Shown here: piece by piece, positions 28,958 through 38,358 of the stretch | Numbering within the stretch: position 1 is the first letter of the stretch | Layout of the letters: every line of letters starts with the position of its first letter | Assembly (NCBI RefSeq): GCF_035989285.1 | Contig: NZ_CP108513.1 | Coordinates: 2,418,001-2,482,000 of the forward strand | From: Streptomyces sp. NBC_01235 | GTDB lineage: Bacteria > Actinomycetota > Actinomycetes > Streptomycetales > Streptomycetaceae | Reading direction: 5' to 3' | Length of the DNA stretch: 64,000 nt | Program-made: the position numbers and the translations under genes | Notes under the pieces: generated by a model | Databases searched by the model: none | What the model saw: only the letters and a program-made list of their open reading frames with translations | Told to the model about the DNA's origin: nothing

Positions 28958-29593
28958 ATGGGCACGGCGGAGCGGCGTAAGGCACCTGAGAACGGCGCGG
29001 TGGCGCGGGGTACGGCGCTGCGGGATCCCGAGGTGTCGGATCGCGACATTCCGACGAACGGGCACGTGACAGCGGAGCGGCACGACGCTTCGACGGATCG
29101 GCGCAGGGCGAGCGACCGCGGCGCTGCGGCGGGCGCGGCGCGAGAGGGCGTCCGGCGGGCGGGTGCCGTCGGCGCGACTGCCACAGGGCAGGGACGGGCG
29201 GCCTACCGGCCGTTGTGGGTGGAAGAGCCCGCGCGTCGGCGCCGGATGCCCGACCCGGTACGTACGGCGGCTGTGCGTGCGGTGCTCATCATCGCCGTGA
29301 CGCTGATTCAGGCGATGGTCGCCTTCCTGTGCACCCTGGCCGGATCCTGGCTGGCCTTCCCCATGGTGATCAGCGCTGTGGTCAGCACGGTGCTGGCCAC
29401 CTGGGGTGCGCTGGACGTGTGGGTGACACGGCAGGTGTGGAACCAGCGCAACGGCGTGGTGTCGACGCCGAGCAGTACGGCGCGTTCGCTGCGCCGTGAG
29501 CGCCGCCGGGCACGACGCCAGGCACGGATCGCCGAGCGCGCGCAGGAGCGGATACGCAGGCAGAGCGGCACCGGGCAGCTGTCCCACTCCTGA
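28958..29593 (+). CDS. Small membrane protein of unknown function, 211 aa
   Basis: I do not recognise a named family. Residues 1-110 are polar and Arg/Ala-rich. Two hydrophobic helices follow (AAVRAVLIIAVTLIQAMVAF and TLAGSWLAFPMVISAVVSTV, about 110-150). The last 45 residues are very Arg-rich (SLRRERRRARRQARIAERA). This suggests an inner-membrane hairpin with a basic, possibly nucleic-acid- or lipid-contacting tail. The frame is open far upstream, but the ATG at 28958 with GGGGAG a few bases before is the natural start. It is divergent from cvnA. Confidence 0.7.
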   Translation: MGTAERRKAPENGAVARGTALRDPEVSDRDIPTNGHVTAERHDASTDRRRASDRGAAAGAAREGVRRAGAVGATATGQGRAAYRPLWVEEPARRRRMPDPVRTAAVRAVLIIAVTLIQAMVAFLCTLAGSWLAFPMVISAVVSTVLATWGALDVWVTRQVWNQRNGVVSTPSSTARSLRRERRRARRQARIAERAQERIRRQSGTGQLSHS

Positions 29594-29671
29594 GGCCGGG
29601 CGACGCGTTCCTGAGACGAGCAGCGACACGCTCCCCGTCCGACCACGGTCAGGCCGCAGTCAGTCCCGTGG

Positions 29672-29837
29672 TCAGGCTGCGCCGGACGCCATCCGTCCCT
29701 CCTCCCGGGCCAGTTCGCGAAGGGCCCGCATGAAGGGGCGGGGGGCCGTCGAAGGCCAGTGCGGCGGTGATCCGACCCTCGCGTTCGCACAGGGCGAGGA
29801 AGCCGCCCTCGGCGGGGGTGCCGTCGTCCAGTCCACG
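29672..29837 (-). pseudogene. C-terminal remnant of a FAD-dependent ferredoxin reductase
   Basis: Minus-strand translation gives AEGGFLALCEREGRITAALA, then FDGP, and after a one-base shift RPFMRALRELAREE. Together these resemble the C-terminal domain of Rieske-oxygenase ferredoxin reductases. The shift falls in a run of six C (minus strand, about 29740-29746), where five would keep the frame. The N-terminal five-sixths of the gene, including FAD and NAD sites, is absent. It abuts a remnant of a divergent Rieske gene at about 29838, so one deletion probably removed both 5' halves. Confidence 0.6.
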
Positions 29838-30240
29838 GGTTGATCAAGGTGTCCCTGCGCGAGTGGCTCGGCTACGCCTGGGTGTGCCTGGCCGACGAGC
29901 CCCCGTCCTTCGAGGACACCGTGCTGCACGCATCCGTCGAACGGCTCGGCGACGCGGCCGCGATCGAGCATTACGGCACCGAGAACCTCGGCCTCGGCCG
30001 AGGGGCGTCTACGGCCCGAAGGCGAACTGGAGGCTGGTCGTCGAGGACTTCGTGGAGTGCTGCCACCGCGCCACGATCCACCCCGAACTCACCGAATTCC
30101 TCCCGGAGTTCGCCGACGGCTACGCGGCCCGGTACCACGTGGACCACGGCGCCGGGTTCGGTGAGGAGATCCGGGGCTTCACTGTCGACGGCAGCGAGGG
30201 CTTCGACAAGCTGCCGTCGGTGAGCGAGGACCAGGACCGG
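29838..30240 (+). pseudogene. Fragment of a Rieske-type oxygenase large subunit (GbcA-like)
   Basis: Translation of 29840 onward gives IKVSLREWLGYAWVCLADEP and HYGTENLGLGR. After a -1 shift in AGGGG at 30001-30005 it continues YGPKANWRLVVEDFVECCHR, then HPELTEFLPEF. The latter contains the mononuclear-iron motif region (D/E-x-x-x-H-x-x-x-x-H). The N-terminal Rieske [2Fe-2S] domain and the C-terminal third are missing. Sequence resembles choline/glycine-betaine or stachydrine-type demethylating oxygenases. It is non-functional. Confidence 0.7.
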
Positions 30241-30243
30241 ACC

Positions 30244-30390
30244 GCAGGCCGAGTGGGGTGACTTCAAGCAGTCCGGCTTCGGCCGCGAACTGGGGCCGTC
30301 GGGGCTCGCCGAGTACCGCGAGGCGAAGCACGTCTGGCGCAACACCAACCCTTCCCTTCAAGGTTGGTTCGACGCCCGCGCACAACTCCG
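30244..30390 (+). pseudogene. C-terminal remnant of an aldehyde dehydrogenase
   Basis: Translation in the frame of 30248 gives AEWGDFKQSGFGRELGPSGL, then AEYREAKHVWRNTNPSLQGW. This is the typical C-terminus of betaine-aldehyde-type dehydrogenases (W-G-x-F-K-x-S-G-x-G-R-E-x-G). Everything upstream, including the catalytic Cys, is gone; the preceding bases encode the Rieske remnant. The usual stop is also lost and the frame stays open into the permease start at 30488. The position between an oxygenase and a permease fits a betaine-type catabolic cluster. Confidence 0.72.
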
Positions 30391-30487
30391 CCCACGCACA
30401 ACTCCCTCCTCCGCCCTCCGCCCCCGCACTGATCCCGGTACCCGCAGCTCGATCGGCTCCCTCCCGTCGCCCACCAGGAGTCCGCTC

Positions 30488-32050
30488 ATGACGACAACCG
30501 AGCAACCGCCAGGCCCACAGCAGGACGACGCCGAGCTCGCCGAGTTCGGCTACAAACCCGAACTCAAGCGCACCCTCGGCAACTTCCACACCTTCGCCGC
30601 GGGCATCAGCTACATCTCGATCCTGACCGGCACCTTCCAGCTCTTCTACTTCGGCTACGGCAGCGGCGGCCCCGCCTACTGGTGGTCGTGGCCGATGGTG
30701 TTCGTCGGCCAGTTCACGGTCGCCCTGTGCTTCGCGGAGCTGGCCGCCCGCTATCCGGTCGCGGGCTCCGTCTACAACTGGTCGAAGAAGATCGGCAATC
30801 CGCATCTGGGCTGGCTGGCCGGCTGGATGATGCTGATCGCCTCGATCGTGTCGATCTCCGCCGTGGCACTGGCCTACCAGTTGACGCTGCCGCAGATCTC
30901 CTCGACGTTCCAGTTCGTGGGGGACGGCACCGGCAAGTACGACGTCGCGACCAACGCGGTCGTCCTGGCTGCCGTGTTGATCCTGTTCACCACGTTGGTC
31001 AACGCGTTCGGCGTCAAGTTGATGGCGACGATCAACACGGCCGGCGTGTTCATCGAGTTGATCGCCACGGTCGTGTTGATCGTCCTGTTCGCCGTCCACA
31101 TCACCCGCGGCCCGCAGGTGGTCACGGAGACGAACGGCACCGGAGCGGGTTACGGGGCCGGGTATCTCGGCGCGTTCCTCGTGGCCTCGCTGGCCTCGGC
31201 GTACGTCATGTACGGCTTCGACACGGCCGCCTCGCTCGGCGAGGAGTCCATCGACCCGTCCCGCAACGCGCCCCGCGCGATCATCCGGGCGATCGTCGCC
31301 TCCTTCGTCCTCGGCGGGCTGATCCTGCTGCTCGCGCTGATGAGCGTCTCCAGCCTGAAGGGCGAGAAGCTGTCCACGGACGGGCTGCAGTACATCGTGC
31401 TCGACGTGCTCGGTCCGACGGCCGGCAAGGCGATGCTGTGGTGCGTGCTGATCGCCGTCACGGTGTGCGCCCTGGCCGTCCACACGGCGGCGATCCGGCT
31501 GGCGTTCGCGATGGCCCGCGACAACAACCTCCCGGGGTCCTCACGGCTGGCCAAGTGCAGTCCCCGCTTCCAGACCCCGTTGCTGCCGACCGTGATCATC
31601 GGTGTGCTGGCGCTGGCGATCCTCGTCGTCAATATCCGGCAGCCGCAGATCGTCACAGTCGTCACCAGCATCGGGATCATCATGATCTACCTCGCCTACC
31701 TGGGCGTGACCGGCCCGATGCTGGTGGCGCGGCTGCGCGGCAAGTGGCAGCCGGCGGGCGACGGGAAGTTCTCGCTCGGCCGCTGGGGGCTGCTCGTCAA
31801 CATCGTCGCGGTGGTGTGGGGCGCCGCGATGACGATCAACCTGATCTGGCCGCGGGCCTCGGTCTACAACGCGGCCGCGCCATTCCACTGGTACCTGAAG
31901 TGGGGCGCCGTCCTGTTCGTCGCCGTGATCGCGGGTGGCGGCTTCGCCTACTACTGGTTCCTACAGCGGCACAGGACCGGTGTGCTCGAGGAGCACCGGC
32001 TGGGAACCTCCGCGGCGACCGCTCCCCTCGCCGCCCCGACGGCCGACTGA
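30488..32050 (+). CDS. Amino acid/choline-type APC-family permease
   Basis: 520-residue APC superfamily transporter with about 12 helices. It begins DDAELAEFGYKPELKRTLGN followed by FHTFAAGISYISILTGTFQL, a helix 1 motif of the BAT1/GABA-permease-like branch. SVYNWSKKIGNPHLGWLAGW and GEESIDPSRNAPRAIIRAI are further family markers. No frameshift or truncation is seen although every neighbour on both sides is broken. The likely substrate is an amino acid, choline or betaine. The ATG has CAGGAG nine bases before it. With its catabolic genes lost, its present role is uncertain. Confidence 0.88.
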   Translation: MTTTEQPPGPQQDDAELAEFGYKPELKRTLGNFHTFAAGISYISILTGTFQLFYFGYGSGGPAYWWSWPMVFVGQFTVALCFAELAARYPVAGSVYNWSKKIGNPHLGWLAGWMMLIASIVSISAVALAYQLTLPQISSTFQFVGDGTGKYDVATNAVVLAAVLILFTTLVNAFGVKLMATINTAGVFIELIATVVLIVLFAVHITRGPQVVTETNGTGAGYGAGYLGAFLVASLASAYVMYGFDTAASLGEESIDPSRNAPRAIIRAIVASFVLGGLILLLALMSVSSLKGEKLSTDGLQYIVLDVLGPTAGKAMLWCVLIAVTVCALAVHTAAIRLAFAMARDNNLPGSSRLAKCSPRFQTPLLPTVIIGVLALAILVVNIRQPQIVTVVTSIGIIMIYLAYLGVTGPMLVARLRGKWQPAGDGKFSLGRWGLLVNIVAVVWGAAMTINLIWPRASVYNAAAPFHWYLKWGAVLFVAVIAGGGFAYYWFLQRHRTGVLEEHRLGTSAATAPLAAPTAD

Positions 32051-32065
32051 GGAGATCGGCAGCTC

Positions 32066-32723
32066 ATGCGCATCGGCGAGTTCGACTACGTCGTGGGCGG
32101 CGGCACGGCGGGCAACGTGGTCGCGGCCCGGCTCTCCGAGGACCCCTCGGTCGCGGTGTGCGTCCTGGAGGCCGGTCCGAGCGACGTCGGCGACGACGAC
32201 GTCCTCAAACTGGAGCGCACGATGAGCCTGCTGGAGTCCGGCTACGACGGGGACTACCCGGTCGAGCCCCAGGCCAGCGGCAACAGCTTCATGCGCCACG
32301 CCCGGGCGAAGGTGCTGGGCGGCTGCTCGTCCCACAACTCCTGTATCGCCTGTTGAGGTCGTGGTGGACTCTGCCTGCGTCGGGGAGAACCTCCAGGACC
32401 ACCCCGAGGGCGTGATCATGTGGGAGGCGGGCCGGCCCATGACGACCTCGTCCTCCCAGCGGTGGGAGGCGGGCATCTTCTACGACACCGAGCCGGGTCT
32501 CGACCGGCCGGATCTGATGTTCGACCACGGGTCGGTGCCGTTCGACATGAACACCGCCCGGCACGGCTACCCCACCTCGGAGAACGCCTTCTGGCTCACA
32601 CCCAACGTGACGAAGGCGAAGTCTCGCGGAACGGTACGGCTACGGACCCGGGACCACCGGGACAAGCCGATGGTGGATCCGCGGTGCTTCACGCACGAGC
32701 ACGACGCGCGGGTGATGACGTAG
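32066..32723 (+). pseudogene. GMC oxidoreductase (choline dehydrogenase-like), internally deleted and truncated
   Basis: The N-terminus is intact (FDYVVGGGTAGNVVAARLSE, FAD-binding; then KVLGGCSSHNSCIA) up to about 32350. The frame then changes, and translation resumes as VEVVVDSACVGENLQDHPEG, several hundred residues-equivalent later in the family. It ends ..CFTHEHDARVMT at a stop at 32721-32723. About 200 central residues and the catalytic His/Asn C-terminus are missing. The remnant stops exactly beside the stop codon of the SMC-like gene on the other strand (32724), suggesting a second deletion junction. Confidence 0.85.
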
Positions 32724-35700
32724 TTAAGGGGCGCTGCCGGGCGCCGGGCGTTTGAACATCCGGGTCGCCGTGATCTCGCTGTGCCCCGCCTCCCCCGCCC
32801 GGGGCTGCTGCGGCAGTCCCGGGCGGAGGTGTTCCTCGACGCTGATGTACTTCAGGCCCGCCCGGAGGTCGGCGTCATTACGCAGCCGGATGACCAGCGG
32901 GAACTCCGCCAGCGCCGTCGTGTCGAACAGGCCGGTCGTGTACAGGAGCTGCACGCCGAGGGCGTCCGAGACCGCGCGCTGGAGCTCCAGCAGATAGGTC
33001 GCGTTGGCGCGGCCGATGGGGTTGTCGAGGAACAGGGTGCCCGCGTGCCGGTGCTTGTCCCGGCCCCGGTCGTTGCTTCTCAGGGCCGCCATCGTGCAGT
33101 ACAGGGCGATGGCGGCGGTGAGCAGCTGGCCGCCGGAGAACACGTCGCCCATCTGGCCGACGGGGACGCGCTCGGCGCGCAGGACGGCGTCCGGTTTGAG
33201 GATCTCGACGGCGACGCCCTTGGGCTGGAGGGCCGCGCCGACCCCGCGCAGCAGCAGGGACATACCGTCGCGCCGCAGGTCGGAGTTCTTCTTGACGGCC
33301 GCCCGGGTCGCCTCGTCGATGACCTCCCCGAGCCGCTCGGTGAGGGTGGCCTGGTCGGGCTCCTCGAAGCGGACGCGCAGGAACTCCTGGCCGGACCACT
33401 CGCCGAGCCCCTCGGGCAGGCGGGAGAGCCGCTGGGCCGAGCGCAGGGTGGCGAGCGCGGACTCGACGAGCCCCCGCAGCCGGTCCACGATGGAGTCCCT
33501 GTTGCGCTCCAGCTGTGCCAACTCGTCAGTCAGGACGCGCAGTCGGGGCGCGAAGGCGTCCGCCCACTTCTGCGCGTGCTCGGGCAGCGCGGCGGCGGGC
33601 AGCTCACGGATCTGCTGCCGCGCGGGCGTACGGACCTGCTCGTAGCGTGTGGAGTTGGCGTGCCGTACGAGGATGTCACTGGCCTCGCGTACGGCGGACT
33701 CGGCGGCGGACAGGTCGGCGGCGCAGCCGCGCAGCGAGCGGCGGGCCTCGGCGGCCGACTGTCGGGCCTCCTCCAGGGTGCCGGGGTACGGCTCCGGCTC
33801 CTCCTGTTCCTCCTCCTGCGGGTGTTCGCGCAGCAGGTCGCGGAGCATCGCGGCGATCTCGTCGAAGCCGCCGGCCGCGTCCTCGGCGGCCCGGTGGGCG
33901 GCCAGGAGTTCGGCGTGGGCCTCGCGGGCCTGGCTCAACGCCTCGGTGCGGGAGGCAAGTTCGGCCGTCGCGGTGCGCAGCAGCGCCTGGGCGTGCTCGG
34001 CGTCGCGCGGCTGGAGCTCCTCGGCCAGCTCGGTGTGGGCCTCGCCCTCCTCGGGCGCGAGCCGCTCGTGCTCACCGCGCAGCCGCCCGAGCTGTTCGCT
34101 CGCGGTGGACATACGGGTCTCCAGGAGCTGTACCAACTCCTCCGCGCGCGCGGCGGCGGCCTGCCGGGACGGTCCGTCGGAGCCGTCGGGCGACTGCAGC
34201 AGCTGCTCGGCGCGCGTGCGGACCTTGTTGCTCAGCCGGTCCAGCTCCGTGCGCGCCGCGCTCTCGTCGCTCTCCGCACGGGCCTGCTCGGCGCGCAGGT
34301 CGGCGCCGACACCGACCTTCTCGTACAGCTGGGAGGCGGCCCGGTAGGCCTCGCGGAGGGCGGGCAGGGACGCCTTGGACGCGTCCGCGTCGGCTTCCGG
34401 TACGTCGTCGGGGGCGCCGGCGATCTCGGCGCGTTCGGCGCGCAGCGCACGGGCGGTGCGGCGGGCGTCGTCGGCGGCGCGCTGGGCTCCGCGCCGGTCC
34501 TCGTCGGCGGCCCGGGCGCGCTCCAGGCAGGCCTGGGCGCGGGCCTCCGACTCGGTGGCCTCGTCGGCGAGTTCACGCACCTTGACCTGCCAGCCGGCTC
34601 GCTCGCGCAGCCGGAAGGCGAGTCCGGCGAGGGCGTCGGCGGCCCGCCGGGCCTTCTGCGCGGCCTCCTGGCGCTCGTCGCGCGCCTGGGCGGCCTCGGC
34701 GGCGATCTCGTCGGCCTCCGCGCGCACGGTCCGCGCCTCGGCCAGCTCGGCCTCGGACTCCTCGGCGAACGCGCGCGCGTCCCCCGCGCTCCGCGCGAGC
34801 TCGGTGAGCCGCCCGGCCGGACAGCCGGTACGCCAGGAAGTCAGTCGCGCCGCCAGTTCCCGGTCCTTGCCGAGACGTGCCGCGAGCCGGCGGATGTCCT
34901 CGTCCCGCTCGGTCGCCCGCGCGCGCAGTGCCTGTCGTTCCTCGTCGGCGGCGTGCTCGTCGTGCATGGCCGGGTTCGGCGGGACGAGGAAGACGTCATC
35001 GCTGTGGGCGTCGGCGGCCGGGGTCGGTGCGAGGAGGGCGGCGGCCGTGCCGACGGCCACGGCCGACCGCGGCAGCAGGGCGGCGTCACCGAGCGCCTCA
35101 CGCGCGCGTGCGTGCGAGTCGGGGTCGGTGATGATCACGCCGTCGACCAGCTCCGGCCGGGCGGCGAGCACGCGCGCGTGGTCGGCGGGGTCGACGGCCT
35201 GGGCGAGATAGCGCCAGCCGGGCAGGGCGGGGATGCCGTGCTCGCCGAGGAACTCGACGGTGGCCAGCACGTCCGGGCCGGGCGGCAGGAGTCCGCCGTC
35301 GCCGAGCGCGCCCAGGATGCGGGAGTCGTCGGCGGCGGCGGTCCGCAGCTCGAAGAGCTGCCGTTCGGCGGAGGAGACGGCGTCGTCGAGGAGTTCGCGC
35401 AGCTCGTCGGCGCAGCGGTCCAGGTCCTCGGGCGTCAGCGAGGAACCGTCGTCCGACTCGCCGTCGTGGCGCGGCTGCGGGATCTGCCGGCGTGCCCCAC
35501 CACTGGTCAGGCCGAGGAGTTCCGTGAGTCGTTCCTCGCCGGCCAGGGACTCGGCGAGCCGCCGCTCGGCCTCGTACGACCGTTGCGCGGCCGTCGCCGC
35601 GTCGGCGGCCCGGGCCGCGGTGAGCTCGGCGCGGGACTCCGCCGAGGCGGCCTCGCGCGCGTGGTCGGCGGCCCTTCGCGAGGCCTCGCGGGCGGTGTCC

Positions 35701-37346
35701 CAGGCGGCGACGGCCGTCTTCTCGGCGTCGCTGGCGGCCAGGGCGGCGCGGGCGGGGTCGGCGTCGGGCGCGCTGTCGTCGAGCCAGCCCGCGCGGACGG
35801 CCTCGGCGGTCTCCTGCTCGACCTCGGACAGGCGCTGGCGCAGGTGCCCGACCTCGCTGCGGGCGCGCTGGGCGTCGGTGGCGGCGGACGTCGCGTCCCG
35901 GTGCGCCGATTCGCCGACCTCCTGGAGAGCGGCCGAGCGCTCCTCCTCCTCGTTGGCGAGGGTCTCGGCGTTCTCGGCGGCCCCGTGCAGGGCCCGGACG
36001 AGGTCGACGGCGGCCTTGGCGCGGGCGGCGAGGGCGGGCGCGGCGTCGCGCTCGGCCTCCTGGATCGCGGCGGAGACGCGCGCGACCCGGTCGGCGGCGG
36101 CGCGATGGCGCAACACGGCCTCGGCGGCCTGCCAGGCGGCGTGCAGGGTGCGGCCGTCGGCCAGTTCGCGCTTCTGCGCGGCTGCGGACTTCTCGGTGGC
36201 GGCGAGAGCCAACGAGGCGTGCCGGAAGGCGAGTTCGGCGGCGATCAGCGCTCTGCGCTCGCGTGCCCCCTCGGAGTGGGTGACGGCGTAGGCGGCGGCC
36301 GTGACCCGCTGGGCGAGATCACCGGACCGTACCTTCTCCCGCGTGCCCCGCGCGGACAGCCGCCGGGCCTGCGCGCGGGTGCGCCGTTCGGCCCCGGCGT
36401 GGACGTCACGCGCGCGTGCCCGAGCCTCGGCGGCCTCGACGATGCGCCCCAACAGGTCCACCGAACCGGCGGTGAAGTCCCGTTCGGCGATCAGCTCGGC
36501 GCGTCGGCCCAGCTTGTTGCCGAAGCCGCTGACCAGGTCGGCGAGCCCGTCGGTGTCCCGCGTGTCGGTCACCGCGCGCAGCAGCAGGTCGGTGAAGTCG
36601 GAGTCCTTCTTGACGGCGAAGAGGCCGGCGGCCTCGCCCTCGTCGGCGTTCATCTCCCGCTGGTAGCGGAAGAGTTCGGGGTCCAGGCCGAGCTCGCCGA
36701 GGTGCTCGATCCACCGGTCGTGGGTCTCCTCCCAGTGCACCTCCAGGTGCGGATACGCCTTCCCCGCCTCGGTGATGGCGTCCCGGAACCCCTTCATGGT
36801 GCGCCGCCGCCCCTGCGCCCCGGAGGCTCCCTCGACGGGCGGGCGGACGGCGGTTGACTCGGCGACGGGCAGGTTGTCCAGGCCCAGTCCGGGCCCCGGC
36901 CGGAACGAGTACCACGCTTCCGCGAACTTCCGCGGATCGTTCGACACCTGCCGCCCGCGCCACTCGCTGACCTTGCCGACGACGACGCACTCACCGGTGA
37001 GGACGTGCTGCCACTCCAGCGCCACGTGTCCGCAGTCGTCGGCGAGCAGGAATTTGCGCAGCACACCGGAGCTGGCGCCGCCGAGGGTGTTGCGGTGTCC
37101 CGGCAGCATCACCGAGAAGATCAGCTTGAGCAGGACGGACTTGCCGCCGCCGTTCTCCAGGAAGAGCACGCCCGCGGGCGCGGGCCGGCGCGGCGGGCCG
37201 ACGGGCTCCTCCTCGAAGAACTCCGCCTGCATGGGGGCGGGATCGGGCACGACGTCGCCGACGCCCCGCAGGTCAAGCACGGTGTCGGCGTAGCGCGCAC
37301 CGGCGGGCCCGATGGAGTAGAGGCGGACCCGGGACAGCTCGTACAT
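32724..37346 (-). CDS. SMC/MksB/JetC-like coiled-coil ATPase of a condensin-like operon
   Basis: 1540 residues. An N-terminal half-ATPase has a Walker A variant, LFLENGGGKSVLLKL (64-70 ENGGGKS). Long Ala/Glu/Arg-rich coiled coils surround a central globular hinge-like region (about 680-860, with ALPGWRYLAQAVDPADHARV). The C-terminal half has the ABC signature VFSGGQLLTAAIAL (1402-1407) and Walker B LFLDNPIG (1438-1445). Walker B has Asn where SMC proteins have the catalytic Glu. This architecture is that of SMC-like DNA-loop-extruding ATPases (MukB, MksB, JetC). It is the last gene of a three-gene operon and has no JetD-like nuclease next to it. Confidence 0.75.
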   Translation of the reverse strand: MYELSRVRLYSIGPAGARYADTVLDLRGVGDVVPDPAPMQAEFFEEEPVGPPRRPAPAGVLFLENGGGKSVLLKLIFSVMLPGHRNTLGGASSGVLRKFLLADDCGHVALEWQHVLTGECVVVGKVSEWRGRQVSNDPRKFAEAWYSFRPGPGLGLDNLPVAESTAVRPPVEGASGAQGRRRTMKGFRDAITEAGKAYPHLEVHWEETHDRWIEHLGELGLDPELFRYQREMNADEGEAAGLFAVKKDSDFTDLLLRAVTDTRDTDGLADLVSGFGNKLGRRAELIAERDFTAGSVDLLGRIVEAAEARARARDVHAGAERRTRAQARRLSARGTREKVRSGDLAQRVTAAAYAVTHSEGARERRALIAAELAFRHASLALAATEKSAAAQKRELADGRTLHAAWQAAEAVLRHRAAADRVARVSAAIQEAERDAAPALAARAKAAVDLVRALHGAAENAETLANEEEERSAALQEVGESAHRDATSAATDAQRARSEVGHLRQRLSEVEQETAEAVRAGWLDDSAPDADPARAALAASDAEKTAVAAWDTAREASRRAADHAREAASAESRAELTAARAADAATAAQRSYEAERRLAESLAGEERLTELLGLTSGGARRQIPQPRHDGESDDGSSLTPEDLDRCADELRELLDDAVSSAERQLFELRTAAADDSRILGALGDGGLLPPGPDVLATVEFLGEHGIPALPGWRYLAQAVDPADHARVLAARPELVDGVIITDPDSHARAREALGDAALLPRSAVAVGTAAALLAPTPAADAHSDDVFLVPPNPAMHDEHAADEERQALRARATERDEDIRRLAARLGKDRELAARLTSWRTGCPAGRLTELARSAGDARAFAEESEAELAEARTVRAEADEIAAEAAQARDERQEAAQKARRAADALAGLAFRLRERAGWQVKVRELADEATESEARAQACLERARAADEDRRGAQRAADDARRTARALRAERAEIAGAPDDVPEADADASKASLPALREAYRAASQLYEKVGVGADLRAEQARAESDESAARTELDRLSNKVRTRAEQLLQSPDGSDGPSRQAAAARAEELVQLLETRMSTASEQLGRLRGEHERLAPEEGEAHTELAEELQPRDAEHAQALLRTATAELASRTEALSQAREAHAELLAAHRAAEDAAGGFDEIAAMLRDLLREHPQEEEQEEPEPYPGTLEEARQSAAEARRSLRGCAADLSAAESAVREASDILVRHANSTRYEQVRTPARQQIRELPAAALPEHAQKWADAFAPRLRVLTDELAQLERNRDSIVDRLRGLVESALATLRSAQRLSRLPEGLGEWSGQEFLRVRFEEPDQATLTERLGEVIDEATRAAVKKNSDLRRDGMSLLLRGVGAALQPKGVAVEILKPDAVLRAERVPVGQMGDVFSGGQLLTAAIALYCTMAALRSNDRGRDKHRHAGTLFLDNPIGRANATYLLELQRAVSDALGVQLLYTTGLFDTTALAEFPLVIRLRNDADLRAGLKYISVEEHLRPGLPQQPRAGEAGHSEITATRMFKRPAPGSAP

Positions 37347-37418
37347 GGCGGACTCTCGTAAGTCTTCGGCAGATCAGGGGGCAAAGGAGCTTCAGCGGCT
37401 CCACGGGCTTCAGGAGCC

Positions 37419-38306
37419 TCAGGAGCTTCGGGAGTGGAACGGCAGTCCGGCGTCGGCCACCAGTTCCAGGTCGTCGGTCTCCTCGGGGGGCAGCAACGTC
37501 GGCGTGCCGTCGGTGACCGGGACGACGCCCAGCTCCAGCAGCTCGGCCATGGCGGCGCCGCCCGCCATGTCGCGCACCTGGAGCTGATAGCGCGCGGTGG
37601 TCCGGTAGGTGCCGCCGTTGTCGTCTCCGGTCCGCTGGAGGAACCCGGAGTCGGTGAGGAACCCGACGGCCTTGCCGACGATGCCGGTCGTCGAACCGGC
37701 GAGTCTGCGCGCGTCCTTGGTGGCGCCGGTGGAACTGCGTCTGGCCCAGATCCGCCAGGCGGACTCCAGGCCGGGCGCGTCGGTCGCGGGGTCGGTGTTC
37801 TCGCCCTGCTCCTCCGCCCGCTCCTCCAGGCGCCGGCAGGCCTGGCGCACGAAGGCGTCGACACCGTTCACGCTGACCCGCCCGATGTACCCGTCGTCGG
37901 CCAGGTCCTCGGGCCGGGGGAAGGCCATCGCGGCGACGGCGAGATGCGCCAGCCCGTGCAGGAACCGATCGCCGCCGTCGGCGGACGTACGACGCGCGTA
38001 GTCCCCCATCCGCACGGCGAACACCGAGTCCTCGGCGGCGGTCACCGCCATCCCCGCGCGCGGGGACACCTCCAGCACGATCAGTCCGAGCCCGGCGGCG
38101 ACGGCATCGGCGAGCCGGGCGAACGCCGAGTCCTCCCGGTAGCGCCGCAGCAGCTCCGCGTACTCCTGGTCCCGGGCGGGCTGCAACTTGGGCTGCAGCC
38201 CGAAGGCGACGAGCCGCGCCGCGTCGGCGGCGTCGGCGGGGGTGACGGCGGCGTTCACCGCCGGGGCGGGGGCCTCCGCGTCGCTCCACTCGACGTGCTC
38301 GGTCAC
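37419..38306 (-). CDS. KITE-like (MksE/JetB-type) winged-helix partner of the SMC-like protein
   Basis: 295 residues, soluble and acidic. It carries two winged-helix-like stretches, one about 40-120 (DQEYAELLRRYREDSAFARL, then LGLIVLEVSPRAG) and one about 215-270 (GIVGKAVGFLTDSGFLQRTG). A short globular protein with tandem winged helices encoded between a kleisin-like and an SMC-like gene matches the MukE/MksE/JetB position. Sequence alone does not prove homology. The GTG at 38306 has GAGGAG eight bases before it. The gene starts 52 bp after the upstream stop and ends 72 bp before the SMC-like start. Confidence 0.65.
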   Translation of the reverse strand: MTEHVEWSDAEAPAPAVNAAVTPADAADAARLVAFGLQPKLQPARDQEYAELLRRYREDSAFARLADAVAAGLGLIVLEVSPRAGMAVTAAEDSVFAVRMGDYARRTSADGGDRFLHGLAHLAVAAMAFPRPEDLADDGYIGRVSVNGVDAFVRQACRRLEERAEEQGENTDPATDAPGLESAWRIWARRSSTGATKDARRLAGSTTGIVGKAVGFLTDSGFLQRTGDDNGGTYRTTARYQLQVRDMAGGAAMAELLELGVVPVTDGTPTLLPPEETDDLELVADAGLPFHSRSS

Positions 38307-38358
38307 GGCTTCGGCTCCTCGGTGTTCTCGTGCTCGTTCATTCGGTTCCCGGCCCGGC

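Noticed and set aside
32781..36857. 1358-residue plus-strand open frame overlapping the SMC-like gene
   Set aside because: Gly/Val/Leu-repetitive translation typical of the antisense of a GC-rich coiled-coil gene. It has no domain motifs, whereas the minus strand has clear ATPase motifs.
38303..38341. 12-codon ORF between the kleisin-like and KITE-like genes, its stop overlapping the next GTG
   Set aside because: It could act as a translational coupler, but so short a frame is expected by chance and no conservation can be judged here.
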